Made by a program: the position numbers and the translations under genes
Part shown: positions 24,839-33,987 of the stretch, in pieces
Position numbering within the stretch: the first letter of the stretch is position 1
Layout: every line of letters begins with the position of its first letter
Notes under the pieces: generated by a model
Seen by the model: the letters and a program-made list of their open reading frames with translations, nothing else
Databases searched by the model: none
What the model was told of the DNA's origin: nothing
From: an uncultured Clostridia bacterium
GTDB lineage: Bacteria; Bacillota; Clostridia; TANB77; CAG-508
Reading direction: 5' to 3'
Length of the DNA stretch: 64,000 nt
NCBI GenBank assembly: GCA_934130355.1
Contig: CAKOXV010000005.1
Coordinates: 31,499 to 95,498, forward strand

Positions 24839-27067
24839 ATGAAAAAAACAACAAAAATATTATTTTTTATTTTAATATTAATATCTTTCATAATGTTAAT
24901 AAAAGTTCCTAGAAGTGTTGCAGCAACTGCAAAAACAAAGATATGGTTCGACTATCCAAAACAAGGAACAGAATATAAAAAAGAATTAAATATACATGGA
25001 TGGGTTATGTCAGAATTAGCAGAAAAAACAGTAAAAATATATATTGATGATAAAGACATAACATCACAAATAAAATTATATAATAGACCAGATGTAACCA
25101 AAACTGTAAAAGGATTTGGAACGGCAGAACAAAATCCACTTGCAGGATTTGATGGAACAATAGATATATCTGGATATAAAGACGGAAGTCATAAAGTAAC
25201 TGTAAAAGTATTAGAAAATGCAACACAAAATGTAATTCAAGAAAACACAAGCATAATACAAATTAAAAAATATCAAACAAAAATATTTTTTGATTATCCA
25301 AAACAATCTGAAACAGTATTTAAAACAATAAATGTGCATGGATGGGTAATGTCAGAAGCAGAAAATAAAACAGTTCAAATATTTTTAGATGATACAGATA
25401 TAACAAAACAAATAAAAAGATATGCAAGACCAGATGTAATAAAAGCAGTAAAAAATTATGGTACAGAAAAACAAAATCCACAATCAGGATTTGACGGAAA
25501 TGTAGATATTTCTAAACTTACAGTTGGAAAACATGCTGTAAAAATGAAAGTAATAAATAATGATACATCAGAGACAATAGCAGAAGAAACAAGAAAAATT
25601 AATGTAAGAGATTATTATACAAAAATATGGTTTGATTATCCAAAACAAAACAATGAATATAAAGCTTCACTAAATGTACATGGATGGATAATGTCAGAAC
25701 AAGCAGACAAAATTGTAAAATTCTATATTGATAATAATGATGTAACAGAACAAATAAAAAGATATGCAAGACCAGATGTAACAGGAACTGTAAAAGGATT
25801 CGGAACAGCAGAACAAAATACACTTGCAGGATTTGACGGAACAATAGATATGTCAAAATATAAAGATGGTAAACATAGTGTAACAATAAAAGTATTAGAA
25901 AAAACAACAGAAAGAGAAATTTCTCAAAGCACTACTACATTTACAATACATAAATATGCAACAAAATTACATGTAGATTATCCACATCAACAACAAAACA
26001 GTAAAAATGTTTTAAAAATACATGGATGGGTTATGTCAGAACAAGCAGATAAAAGTATGAAATTTTATTTGAATAATGAAGATATAACATCACAAATAAA
26101 ATTATATGATAGACCAGATGTAATAAAAGCAATTAAAAATTATGGAACAGCAGCACAAAATCCAACAGCAGGATATGATGGACAAATTGATGTAGAAAAA
26201 TTAACTGCTGGAAATTATACTTTAAAAATACAAGTAATATCAAATGTTACAAAAGAAGTATTAGAAACAGCACGAGTTCAAATAACATTAAACAAAATAC
26301 TTTTAGAAAAAGGTGTTTATGGAAAATCAGGTCTAGCAATAAAAGGTGATTATAGAGGAAGTGACCTTATATATTACAAAATAGGTGACGGAGAAAATGT
26401 ATTATTTACAACATTTTCAGTACATGGATATGAAGATGAATGGGATCAAGATGGTGCAGAATTAACAAAAATAGCAGAACAATTTAAAAATAAATTAATA
26501 CAATTACAAGATAGAGAATTAGACAAAAAATGGACAATCTATATTTTCCCAATGGTTAATCCAGATGGACAAAAATATGGAACAACACATAATGGACCAG
26601 GAAGAACAACATTATATAGTGCTGCACCAGGTCACAAGGGTGTAGATATGAACCGTTGTTGGAGTTCAAATTTTGAAGAAAAAACAAATAATAGAAATTA
26701 TACAGGACCAGAACCATTTTTAGCTTATGAAGCAAGATATTTAAGAGACTTTTTACTAAAAAATAAATCAAAAACAGGTCAAACAATACTTGTAGATTTA
26801 CATGGATGGTATAATCAATCAATAGGTGATGAAGCTGTAGGAAAATATTATAGAGAACAATTAGGAATTACAAAACCACATAAAAGCACTTATGGAACTG
26901 GATATTTAGTTGGATGGGCAAAAGATAATTTAGGAAACAAAAATTATTCTGCTAAATCAGAACTAATAGAATTAGTACCAGTAGAAAACCAAGAAGAAGT
27001 TGCTTCAAGAAGATATGGAGAAAAATACATAACAGCAACAATAAATATGTTAAAAGGAATTCTATAA
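24839..27067 (+). CDS. Secreted M14-type peptidase with four GW-RPDV modules, 742 aa
   Basis: Signal peptide (ILFFILILISFIMLI...SVAAT). Four ~114-residue modules start near 24929, 25271, 25613 and 25955. Each has TKIWFDYPKQ, HGWVMSE, IYIDDKDIT, RPDV and a closing GFDGTIDIS. They are clearly related to, but distinct from, the modules of the GH25 protein. The C-terminal ~250 residues carry an M14 carboxypeptidase zinc pattern: VHGYEDEW (HxxE), VDMNRCW, DLHGW (third ligand) and SELIEL (catalytic Glu). Likely a peptidoglycan-peptide carboxypeptidase or amidase acting outside the cell; the substrate is inferred. Confidence 0.82.
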   Translation: MKKTTKILFFILILISFIMLIKVPRSVAATAKTKIWFDYPKQGTEYKKELNIHGWVMSELAEKTVKIYIDDKDITSQIKLYNRPDVTKTVKGFGTAEQNPLAGFDGTIDISGYKDGSHKVTVKVLENATQNVIQENTSIIQIKKYQTKIFFDYPKQSETVFKTINVHGWVMSEAENKTVQIFLDDTDITKQIKRYARPDVIKAVKNYGTEKQNPQSGFDGNVDISKLTVGKHAVKMKVINNDTSETIAEETRKINVRDYYTKIWFDYPKQNNEYKASLNVHGWIMSEQADKIVKFYIDNNDVTEQIKRYARPDVTGTVKGFGTAEQNTLAGFDGTIDMSKYKDGKHSVTIKVLEKTTEREISQSTTTFTIHKYATKLHVDYPHQQQNSKNVLKIHGWVMSEQADKSMKFYLNNEDITSQIKLYDRPDVIKAIKNYGTAAQNPTAGYDGQIDVEKLTAGNYTLKIQVISNVTKEVLETARVQITLNKILLEKGVYGKSGLAIKGDYRGSDLIYYKIGDGENVLFTTFSVHGYEDEWDQDGAELTKIAEQFKNKLIQLQDRELDKKWTIYIFPMVNPDGQKYGTTHNGPGRTTLYSAAPGHKGVDMNRCWSSNFEEKTNNRNYTGPEPFLAYEARYLRDFLLKNKSKTGQTILVDLHGWYNQSIGDEAVGKYYREQLGITKPHKSTYGTGYLVGWAKDNLGNKNYSAKSELIELVPVENQEEVASRRYGEKYITATINMLKGIL

Positions 27068-27078
27068 GGAGGAAAAGC

Positions 27079-28089
27079 ATGTCAATATTAGTTACAGGAG
27101 GTGCTGGCTACATTGGTAGCCACACCGTTGTAGAATTGATAAAAGAAGGAAGAGATGTTATCATAATTGATAATTTTTCTAATAGTAAACCGGAAGTATT
27201 AGATAAAATAAAAGAAATAACCAAAAAAGACTTTAAATTTTATGAATTAGATTATCTAAACAGAAATGAATTAGAAAAAGTATTTGAAGAAAATGACATT
27301 GAAGCAGTAATGAATTTTGCTGGATATAAAGCAGTTGGAGAATCTGTAAAAAAACCACTAGAATATTATGAGAATAATATTTCAGGTGCAATAGTATTAT
27401 TAGAAACAATGAAGAAATATAATGTAAAGAAATTTATATTTAGTTCATCAGCAACTGTATATGGCGAGCCAGAACGAATTCCAATAACAGAAGAATGCAA
27501 AACAGGTGGAACAACAAATCCTTATGGAACAACAAAATTGTTTATAGAACAAATTTTACAAGATTTATACAAATCTGATAACACATTTGACATAGCAATA
27601 TTGAGATATTTTAATCCAGTTGGAGCAGATGAAAGTGGCTTAATAGGTGAAGAACCACAAGGAATACCTAATAATTTAATGCCTTATATTGTAAGAGTTG
27701 CATCAGGTCAATTAGAAGAATTGTCAGTATTCGGCAATGATTTTGACACACCTGATGGAACAGGTGTAAGAGATTATATACATGTAGTAGATTTAGCAAA
27801 AGGACATATTAAAGCACTAGAAAAACTTGAAAAACAAAAGACAGGAATATATATATATAATTTGGGTACAGGAGTAGGATATAGTGTCTTAGATATGGTA
27901 AAGGCATTTGAAGAAACAACAGGAAGAAAAGTAAAATATAAAATAACAGCACGCCGTCCAGGAGATATAGCTACATGCTATTCAAACCCAGAAAAAGCAA
28001 AAAAAGAATTAGGCTGGGAAGCAACTAAAACATTAAAAGATATGTGTTTAGATTCTTGGAGATATATACAAAGCAAAACTAAAAATTAA
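27079..28089 (+). CDS. galE: UDP-glucose 4-epimerase GalE
   Basis: Interconverts UDP-glucose and UDP-galactose (or the N-acetyl forms), supplying donors for the glycan. The 336-residue short-chain dehydrogenase fold has GGAGYIGSH for NAD at the N-terminus, SSSATVYG and the catalytic Tyr-Lys in NPYGTTKLF, then RYFNPVGADESG and TARRPGDIA. The start follows AAGGAGG. Placed between the M14 gene and a polyprenyl-phosphate GT2, it points to a Gal/GalNAc-containing polymer. Confidence 0.96.
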   Translation: MSILVTGGAGYIGSHTVVELIKEGRDVIIIDNFSNSKPEVLDKIKEITKKDFKFYELDYLNRNELEKVFEENDIEAVMNFAGYKAVGESVKKPLEYYENNISGAIVLLETMKKYNVKKFIFSSSATVYGEPERIPITEECKTGGTTNPYGTTKLFIEQILQDLYKSDNTFDIAILRYFNPVGADESGLIGEEPQGIPNNLMPYIVRVASGQLEELSVFGNDFDTPDGTGVRDYIHVVDLAKGHIKALEKLEKQKTGIYIYNLGTGVGYSVLDMVKAFEETTGRKVKYKITARRPGDIATCYSNPEKAKKELGWEATKTLKDMCLDSWRYIQSKTKN

Positions 28090-28107
28090 TAAAAAAGGAA
28101 GAAAAAA

Positions 28108-29043
28108 ATGGATAAAATTTCAGTAGTTGTTTCATGCTATAATGAGGAAAAAGCATTACCATTATTTTATAAAGAAATGGAAAGAGTAAGAGAGCAAGAT
28201 TTTGGAGAATCTGTCGAATTTGAGTATATATTCGTAAATGATGGGTCAAAAGATCAAACATTAGATGTAATAAAACTATTAAGGTCTCAAGATTCAAAAG
28301 TAAAATATATATCTTTTTCAAGAAACTTTGGAAAAGAAGCTGCAATGTTAGCAGGTCTAGAAGCGGCAACAGGAGATTATATAACATTAATGGATGCAGA
28401 TTTACAAGATCCACCAGCATTATTAAAACAAATGTATAATGCTATTATTAATGAAGGCTATGATTCTGTTGGAACTAGAAGAGTTACAAGAAAAGGTGAA
28501 CCACCAATAAGAAGCTTTTTTGCCAGAATGTTTTATAAAATAATAAATAAAATATCAGACATAGAAATGGTTGATGGTGCTAGAGATTATAGATTAATGA
28601 AAAGGCAAGTTGTAGATGCAATTATTTCATTAAAAGAATATAATAGATATTCAAAAGGACTATTTAGTTTTGTTGGATTTAATACTAAATGGATTGAATA
28701 TGAAAATGTAGAAAGAGTTGCAGGAGAGACCAAATGGTCATTCTGGAAACTTTTCAAATATGCATTAGAAGGAATAACAGCATTTTCAACAACACCATTA
28801 ATATTATCATCTATATTAGGACTATTATTTTGTGGAATTGCATTTTTAGCAATAATATTTATAATAGTAAAGACTTTAGTATATGGTAATCCAACATCAG
28901 GTTGGCCATCACTTGTATGTATAATAGTGTTTGTTAGTGGTGTTCAATTATTCTCTATAGGTGTAATTGGACAATACTTATCAAAAACATATTTAGAAGT
29001 AAAAAACAGACCAATATATATTATAAAAGAAAAAGAGTTTTAA
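28108..29043 (+). CDS. Polyprenyl-phosphate glycosyltransferase with two C-terminal helices (GtrB-like)
   Basis: A GT2 domain (ISVVVSCYNEEKALP, FVNDGSKDQT, LMDADLQDPP) is followed by an acidic GARDYRLM segment, then two membrane helices (about residues 232-258 and 268-292). This is the GtrB/CsbB architecture that makes undecaprenyl-phosphate hexose for outside glycosylation. Ribosome binding site AAGGAAG. It is followed after 29 bp by a four-helix membrane protein that could act as its flippase. It likely supplies the GT-C-like protein at 18787. Confidence 0.9.
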   Translation: MDKISVVVSCYNEEKALPLFYKEMERVREQDFGESVEFEYIFVNDGSKDQTLDVIKLLRSQDSKVKYISFSRNFGKEAAMLAGLEAATGDYITLMDADLQDPPALLKQMYNAIINEGYDSVGTRRVTRKGEPPIRSFFARMFYKIINKISDIEMVDGARDYRLMKRQVVDAIISLKEYNRYSKGLFSFVGFNTKWIEYENVERVAGETKWSFWKLFKYALEGITAFSTTPLILSSILGLLFCGIAFLAIIFIIVKTLVYGNPTSGWPSLVCIIVFVSGVQLFSIGVIGQYLSKTYLEVKNRPIYIIKEKEF

Positions 29044-29072
29044 AAAGAAACTTTTTTGAGAAAGGGATAAAA

Positions 29073-29453
29073 ATGAAAATAAGGAGAAAAGATATAATGA
29101 AAGTAGTATTTGTAATGATTTATCTAGTATTAACAGTATCAGGCTTAATTTTGATGAAAAAAGGTGGAAATGCAGGAAAAATAAAAATTGCAGCAGGAGA
29201 ATTTAATTTAAGTATAAGCTTAGTAAGTTGTCTTGGATTTTTATGTTATATATGTAGTTTTTTACTATACACAAGAATAGTAATGATGTTTGAAAATTTA
29301 AGTTACATAACACCGATTTGCACAGGACTATCACAAATAATGATATTACTTGCATCATGGTTAGTACTAAAAGAAAAAATATCAGGTTTAACAATTGGAG
29401 GAGTTGCATTAGTAATTGTTGGAATTGTAATAATGAACTTAAAAATACAATAA
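29073..29453 (+). CDS. Small DMT/SMR-like membrane protein, 126 aa
   Basis: Four hydrophobic segments in 126 residues, with a final helix containing LVLKEKISGLTIGGVALVIVGI, the EamA/SMR half-transporter pattern also seen in the ArnE/ArnF flippase. Directly after a GtrB-like gene it could flip undecaprenyl-phosphate sugar; this is inferred from position. The ATG at 29073 has AAGGG upstream; a second ATG at 29097 also has AAGGAG. It is the last gene of the glycan cluster. Confidence 0.75.
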   Translation: MKIRRKDIMKVVFVMIYLVLTVSGLILMKKGGNAGKIKIAAGEFNLSISLVSCLGFLCYICSFLLYTRIVMMFENLSYITPICTGLSQIMILLASWLVLKEKISGLTIGGVALVIVGIVIMNLKIQ

Positions 29454-29510
29454 GGTTTATAGGTAAATCCAAACAAAAACCTAAATATCTACAAGTAAGG
29501 ATTGAAGAAA

Positions 29511-30497
29511 ATGTTTAAATTTGGTCAAGATATAGGAATAGACTTAGGAACAGCAACAGTAATAGCTTATGTAAAAGGTAAAGGTGTAGTTTTAAGAGAA
29601 CCATCTGTTGTTGCAGTAGACAGTAACACAAAAGAAGTTTTAGCAGTTGGACAAGAAGCCAGAAGAATGCTTGGAAGAACACCAGGAAACATAGTAGCAA
29701 CAAGACCTCTAAGAGAAGGTGTAATTTCAGATTATACAGTAACAGAAAAAATGTTAAAATATTTTATCAATAAAATAAATGGAAAAACAATATTTGCACC
29801 AAGAACAATGATATGTATACCATCAAGAGTAACAGAAGTTGAGAAAAAAGCAGTAATAGATGCAGCAACACAAGCAGGAGCAAGAAAAGTATTTCTTATA
29901 GAAGAACCAATTGCAGCAGCAATAGGAGCAGGAATAGATATAGCAAAACCATGTGGAAATATGGTAGTAGATATTGGGGGAGGAACAACAGATATAGCTG
30001 TAATTTCTCTTGGAGGCTCAGTTGAAAGCACATCACTAAAAGTAGCTGGAGACAAATTTGATGAATATATTGTTAAATATATAAAGAAAAAACACAATAT
30101 TATGATAGGAGAAAGAACAGCAGAAGATTTAAAAATAAATATAGGCTGTGTATATCCAAAAATTCAAGATACAGAAATGGAAATTAGAGGAAGAGATTTA
30201 ACAACAGGACTTCCAAAAACAATAACAGTATACTCAAGTGAAATGTTAGAAGCAATGATTGAACCAGCAATGATGATAGTAGATGCAGTACATTCAGTAT
30301 TAGAAAAAACACCACCAGAACTTTCTGCAGACATCAGTGATAGGGGAATTTATATGACAGGTGGAGGTTGTCTAATAGATGGATTAGACAAATTATTACA
30401 AGAAAAAACAGGAATAAATGTTATGATTGCAAATGATGCAGTATCTTGTGTTGCACTTGGCACAGGAAAAGCTTTAGATAATTTAGATGTATTATAA
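29511..30497 (+). CDS. mreB: Rod-shape actin homologue MreB/Mbl
   Basis: Actin-like ATPase that organises sidewall synthesis. The 328-residue protein has GIDLGTATV (phosphate 1), VDIGGGTTDIAV (phosphate 2) and YMTGGGCLIDG (adenosine). The ATG at 29511 (MFKFGQDIGIDLGTA) is preferred over the TTG at 29502 because AAGG lies 10 bp upstream. mreC and mreD do not follow, which is usual for a second paralogue such as Mbl. The gene appears transcribed alone, with a strong terminator after it. Confidence 0.93.
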   Translation: MFKFGQDIGIDLGTATVIAYVKGKGVVLREPSVVAVDSNTKEVLAVGQEARRMLGRTPGNIVATRPLREGVISDYTVTEKMLKYFINKINGKTIFAPRTMICIPSRVTEVEKKAVIDAATQAGARKVFLIEEPIAAAIGAGIDIAKPCGNMVVDIGGGTTDIAVISLGGSVESTSLKVAGDKFDEYIVKYIKKKHNIMIGERTAEDLKINIGCVYPKIQDTEMEIRGRDLTTGLPKTITVYSSEMLEAMIEPAMMIVDAVHSVLEKTPPELSADISDRGIYMTGGGCLIDGLDKLLQEKTGINVMIANDAVSCVALGTGKALDNLDVL

Positions 30498-30501
30498 AAT
30501 G

Positions 30502-30546
30502 AAAAGGGACCGGGGTTTGTTTAGCAAAACAGACCTGGTCTCTTTC
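30502..30546 (+). terminator. Terminator after mreB
   Basis: AAAGGGACCgGGT...ACCtGGTCTCTTTC stem with a loop around TTTAGCAAAA and a T-rich tail, 5 bp after the stop codon. Confidence 0.85.
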
Positions 30547-30588
30547 TAATTTTATAGCAAAATTCTAAGATTTCCTACTAATTATGTG

Positions 30589-30708
30589 TTAGCAACAACC
30601 TCCTCTGTTACCACCGCAACAGCAGCAGATTAAAAGTATAAGAATGATTATCCAGCAGCAATCATCACCAAAACCGAAACCACATCCGCATCCTCTATTT
30701 TCTGGCAT
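30589..30708 (-). CDS. Tiny Cys/Gly-rich hydrophobic protein, 39 aa
   Basis: A 39-codon frame on the - strand starting MPENRGCGCGFGFGDDCC, then a hydrophobic run WIIILILLI flanked by Cys clusters, ending CCCCGGNRGGCC. It has nine or more cysteines. A purine-rich GGAAAGGGGGG precedes the ATG. Similar short Gly/Cys-rich peptides with one hydrophobic run are common in sporulating Clostridia, and some YjcZ-like ones are spore-associated; this link is only suggestive. It lies antisense between mreB and mutL. Confidence 0.6.
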   Translation of the reverse strand: MPENRGCGCGFGFGDDCCWIIILILLICCCCGGNRGGCC

Positions 30709-30801
30709 AAAAAACCCCCCTTTCCATTAAAAACAATCTTAACTAAAGTCGAACTTTAGGATTTTCTTTTGATAATATATAATATGGGATAAATAAAAAA
30801 G

Positions 30802-30845
30802 TGTTACAAAAAATACTTGATAAAAAAAAAGAACAATGATAAAAT
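30802..30845 (+). promoter_or_regulatory. mutL promoter with a TGTTAC box
   Basis: -35 TTGATA (30817-30822), 17-bp spacer and -10 TAAAAT (30840-30845). A single TGTTAC (30802-30807) ends 9 bp before the -35, the position held by the last repeat of the phased arrays at 54.4 and 55.8 kb. Confidence 0.6.
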
Positions 30846-30884
30846 ACAGGTAAAACAAAAGAACACTTAGAGGGGTTGAAGAAA

Positions 30885-33038
30885 ATGGGAAATATAGTTT
30901 TATTAGATGATCTAACTGTAAATAAAATAGCAGCAGGTGAAGTTATAGAAAGACCAGCATCAGTTGTAAAAGAAATGGTAGAAAACTCAATAGATGCAGG
31001 AGCAACAAATATAACAGTTGAAATAAAAAATGGAGGAATCTCTTACATAAGAGTAACAGATAATGGAAAAGGAATTCCAGAAGATGACTTAGAAATAGCA
31101 TTTGAAAGACACGCGACGAGTAAAATTAGATGTGCAGATGATTTAAGCACAGTAACTTCTATGGGGTTCAGAGGAGAAGCATTAGCAAGTATTGCAGCAA
31201 TTGCAAGAGTTGAATTAACCTCAAAAACAGCAGAACAACAAAACGGATTCAGAGTTGTTGTTGAAGGTGGAAATGTATTAGAAAAAACAGAAGCAGGTTC
31301 ACCAAAAGGAACATCAATTGTTGTAACAAACTTATTTTATAATACACCAGTAAGATATAAATTCTTGAAAAAAGATTTCACAGAATCAGGATATATAGAA
31401 GACGTAATTTCTAGAGTAGCATTAGTACATCCAGAAATTGCAATAAAATTAATAAACACAGGAAAAACAATTATTCAAACAAATGGAAATGGAGACTTAA
31501 AAACTGTAATATATAGTATATATGGAAAAGATGTAGCAGAAGCATTAATAGATACAGAATATACTTATGAAGATATGCACATTTATGGTGTAGTGGGAAA
31601 ACCAGAAATTGCACGTTCAAACAGATCAAATCAAATATTTTTCGTAAATAAAAGATACATAAAAGATAAATCTTTAACATCAGCAGTAGAAAAAGCATTT
31701 AAAGGAATGTTACCTATAGGAAAATACAGTTTTCTTGTATTAAATATAGAAATGAATCCTGCAAAAGTAGATGTAAACGTTCATCCAGCAAAGCTAGAAG
31801 TAAGATTTGAAGATGAAAACACAGTATTTAAAGCAGTATATCACGCAATAAGAGATGCATTGTTAAAAGCTGAGCTAGTTGCAATACCAGAACATGCAAC
31901 AAGTGAAACACGTGCAGAAAGCAAACTATTTGGTGGAAATAATAGAGAAATACCAAACTTACAAAAAAGCCAAGATGTATTGAAAAAGCTTCAAGAAATG
32001 AAAGAAAAAATAATGAAAGAAGCAGGAATACACAAAGTTGAAGAACCAAAAATTGAATATAAATATGAAACAACACCAAATGTAGAAATTCCAGTAAGTG
32101 TAGGAGCACCAAAAGTAGAAACACCAAATGTTGAAATGCCAAATTCAAGCATTGAAACAACAAATATTGAACAGTCAAATGTTGAAATACCTCAAGAAAC
32201 AAAAGAAATGCCAGTGGTAGAAGCAGCATTTACAGAAGAAAAAGTTGAAAAAGAAGAACCAAATCCAAATATAATAGAAGACATAGTAAATAGCAAAATA
32301 GAAGAAACACCAGAAAACTTTGAAGAAATGTATTTAAAACTATTTGGAACAAAGCCAATTCAAGAAGAAACAGAAGAAAACAAAAAAGTAGTAGAAGATG
32401 CACAAGATATAGCAACATTAGGAAACACATCAATGTTTGATGGAATAGAAGAATTTAAGAAACCAAATTACAAATTCATTGGAATAGTATTTAATACATA
32501 TATTATACTTGAAATTGAAAAAGAAATGTATATAATAGACCAACACGCAGCAGCCGAAAGAGTTTTATATGAAAAAATAAAAGCAAATTATTATAGTGAT
32601 AATGAAAGAAATTCACAACTAATGCTTTTACCAGACATAATAACATTAACACATAAAGAGATGGAAGTTGCAAAAGAAAATATGGATATGTTTAGAAAAG
32701 CAGGATTTGTATTAGAAGAATTTGGAGAAAACACAATAAAATTAACAGGTGTTCCAGAAATCTGCTTAAACTTAGAAACAAAAGAAATGTTCTTAGAAAC
32801 TTTAGATGAAATAAATTCAGTATCAAGAACAGCAAAACAAGAAATAGAAGACAGATTTATAGCAACAATAGCATGTAAGGCAGCAGTTAAAGCAAATATG
32901 GTATTATCAAAAGAAGAAGTAGACAGTTTAATGGATCAACTTTTAGTATTACCAAACCCATTTACATGCCCACATGGAAGACCAACAGTAATAAAAATGT
33001 CTAAATATGACCTTGAAAGAAAATTTGCAAGAACATAA
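30885..33038 (+). CDS. mutL: DNA mismatch repair protein MutL (endonuclease type)
   Basis: Couples mismatch recognition to strand removal. The N-terminal GHKL ATPase has KIAAGEVIERPASVVKE, DNGKGI and GFRGEALASI. A long Glu/Pro-rich linker follows (about residues 350-510). The C-terminal domain has the endonuclease motif DQHAAAERVLYE, plus ACKAAVKA and CPHGRP, so this MutL should nick DNA, as in bacteria without MutH. The ATG at 30885 follows GAGGGG; a TTG at 30876 touches that site. mutS is not adjacent, but miaA follows as usual. Confidence 0.96.
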   Translation: MGNIVLLDDLTVNKIAAGEVIERPASVVKEMVENSIDAGATNITVEIKNGGISYIRVTDNGKGIPEDDLEIAFERHATSKIRCADDLSTVTSMGFRGEALASIAAIARVELTSKTAEQQNGFRVVVEGGNVLEKTEAGSPKGTSIVVTNLFYNTPVRYKFLKKDFTESGYIEDVISRVALVHPEIAIKLINTGKTIIQTNGNGDLKTVIYSIYGKDVAEALIDTEYTYEDMHIYGVVGKPEIARSNRSNQIFFVNKRYIKDKSLTSAVEKAFKGMLPIGKYSFLVLNIEMNPAKVDVNVHPAKLEVRFEDENTVFKAVYHAIRDALLKAELVAIPEHATSETRAESKLFGGNNREIPNLQKSQDVLKKLQEMKEKIMKEAGIHKVEEPKIEYKYETTPNVEIPVSVGAPKVETPNVEMPNSSIETTNIEQSNVEIPQETKEMPVVEAAFTEEKVEKEEPNPNIIEDIVNSKIEETPENFEEMYLKLFGTKPIQEETEENKKVVEDAQDIATLGNTSMFDGIEEFKKPNYKFIGIVFNTYIILEIEKEMYIIDQHAAAERVLYEKIKANYYSDNERNSQLMLLPDIITLTHKEMEVAKENMDMFRKAGFVLEEFGENTIKLTGVPEICLNLETKEMFLETLDEINSVSRTAKQEIEDRFIATIACKAAVKANMVLSKEEVDSLMDQLLVLPNPFTCPHGRPTVIKMSKYDLERKFART

Positions 33039-33057
33039 AATCAAAAAAGGAGCAAAA

Positions 33058-33960
33058 ATGGACAAGCCAAAAGTAATAGTAATTTGTGGACCAACTGCAT
33101 CAGGAAAAACATCATTATCAATAGAATTAGCTAAAAAGATAAATGGAGAAATTGTATCTTCAGATTCTATGCAAATTTATAAATATATGGATATAGGAAC
33201 AGCAAAGCCTACTAAAGAAGAAATGCAAGGAATAAAACATTATTTAGTAGACTTTGTTGAACCTGACCAAAGATATAGTGTAGCAGACTTCAAAAAAGAT
33301 GCAGAAACAGCAATAGAAGAAATTTTAAAAAAAGGAAAAACTCCAATAATTGTTGGAGGAACAGGATTATATGTTGATAGTCTAATATATGGTATAGAAT
33401 ATCAAGAAATAAAATTTGATGCTCAATATAGGCAAGAATTAGAAGAAAGAGCAGAAAAAGAAGGACTTGAAAAATTATATGAAGAAGCAACTCAAATAGA
33501 TCCTCAAGCAATGGAAAAAATAAGCAAAAATGACAAAAAGAGAATTTTAAGAGTCCTAGAAATATATAAAGCAACAGGAAAAAACAAAACACAACAAGAA
33601 ATTGAATCTAGAAAAAATGAAGTAAAATATGATTATAAAGTATTTGCCATAAACTTAGAAAGAGCTCTTTTATATGATAGAATAAATAAAAGAGTTGATA
33701 TTATGATGGAAAATGGTTTAGTAGAAGAAGTTGAACAACTACTAAAAAAATACAAAGAATTTCCAACAGCAATGCAAGGATTAGGATATAAAGAAGTGGT
33801 AGAATACTTACAAGGTGAGCTAACAAAAGAAGAAATGTGTGAAAAAATTAAAATGGAAACAAGAAGATATGCCAAAAGACAAATTACATGGTTTAAGAAA
33901 AATAAGCAAACTATTTGGATTGAACCTAAAGATATACAAACAATTTTAGCTCAAATTTAA
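33058..33960 (+). CDS. miaA: tRNA dimethylallyltransferase MiaA
   Basis: Adds a dimethylallyl group to N6 of A37 in tRNAs reading UNN codons. The 300-residue protein has the P-loop GPTASGKTS, SSDSMQIYKYMDIGTAKP, GGTGLYVDSL and RYAKRQITWF. The ATG at 33058 follows AAGGAG; the open frame extends upstream into mutL but lacks a site there. Starts 19 bp after mutL, so likely one operon. Confidence 0.96.
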   Translation: MDKPKVIVICGPTASGKTSLSIELAKKINGEIVSSDSMQIYKYMDIGTAKPTKEEMQGIKHYLVDFVEPDQRYSVADFKKDAETAIEEILKKGKTPIIVGGTGLYVDSLIYGIEYQEIKFDAQYRQELEERAEKEGLEKLYEEATQIDPQAMEKISKNDKKRILRVLEIYKATGKNKTQQEIESRKNEVKYDYKVFAINLERALLYDRINKRVDIMMENGLVEEVEQLLKKYKEFPTAMQGLGYKEVVEYLQGELTKEEMCEKIKMETRRYAKRQITWFKKNKQTIWIEPKDIQTILAQI

Positions 33961-33987
33961 AAGTTTAATGAAGAAAGGAGAAAGGCC

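Noticed and set aside
29453..29482. AGGTTT...AAACCT inverted repeat before mreB
   Set aside because: Only 6 bp with a long loop and no T tract; too weak to call a terminator or regulator.
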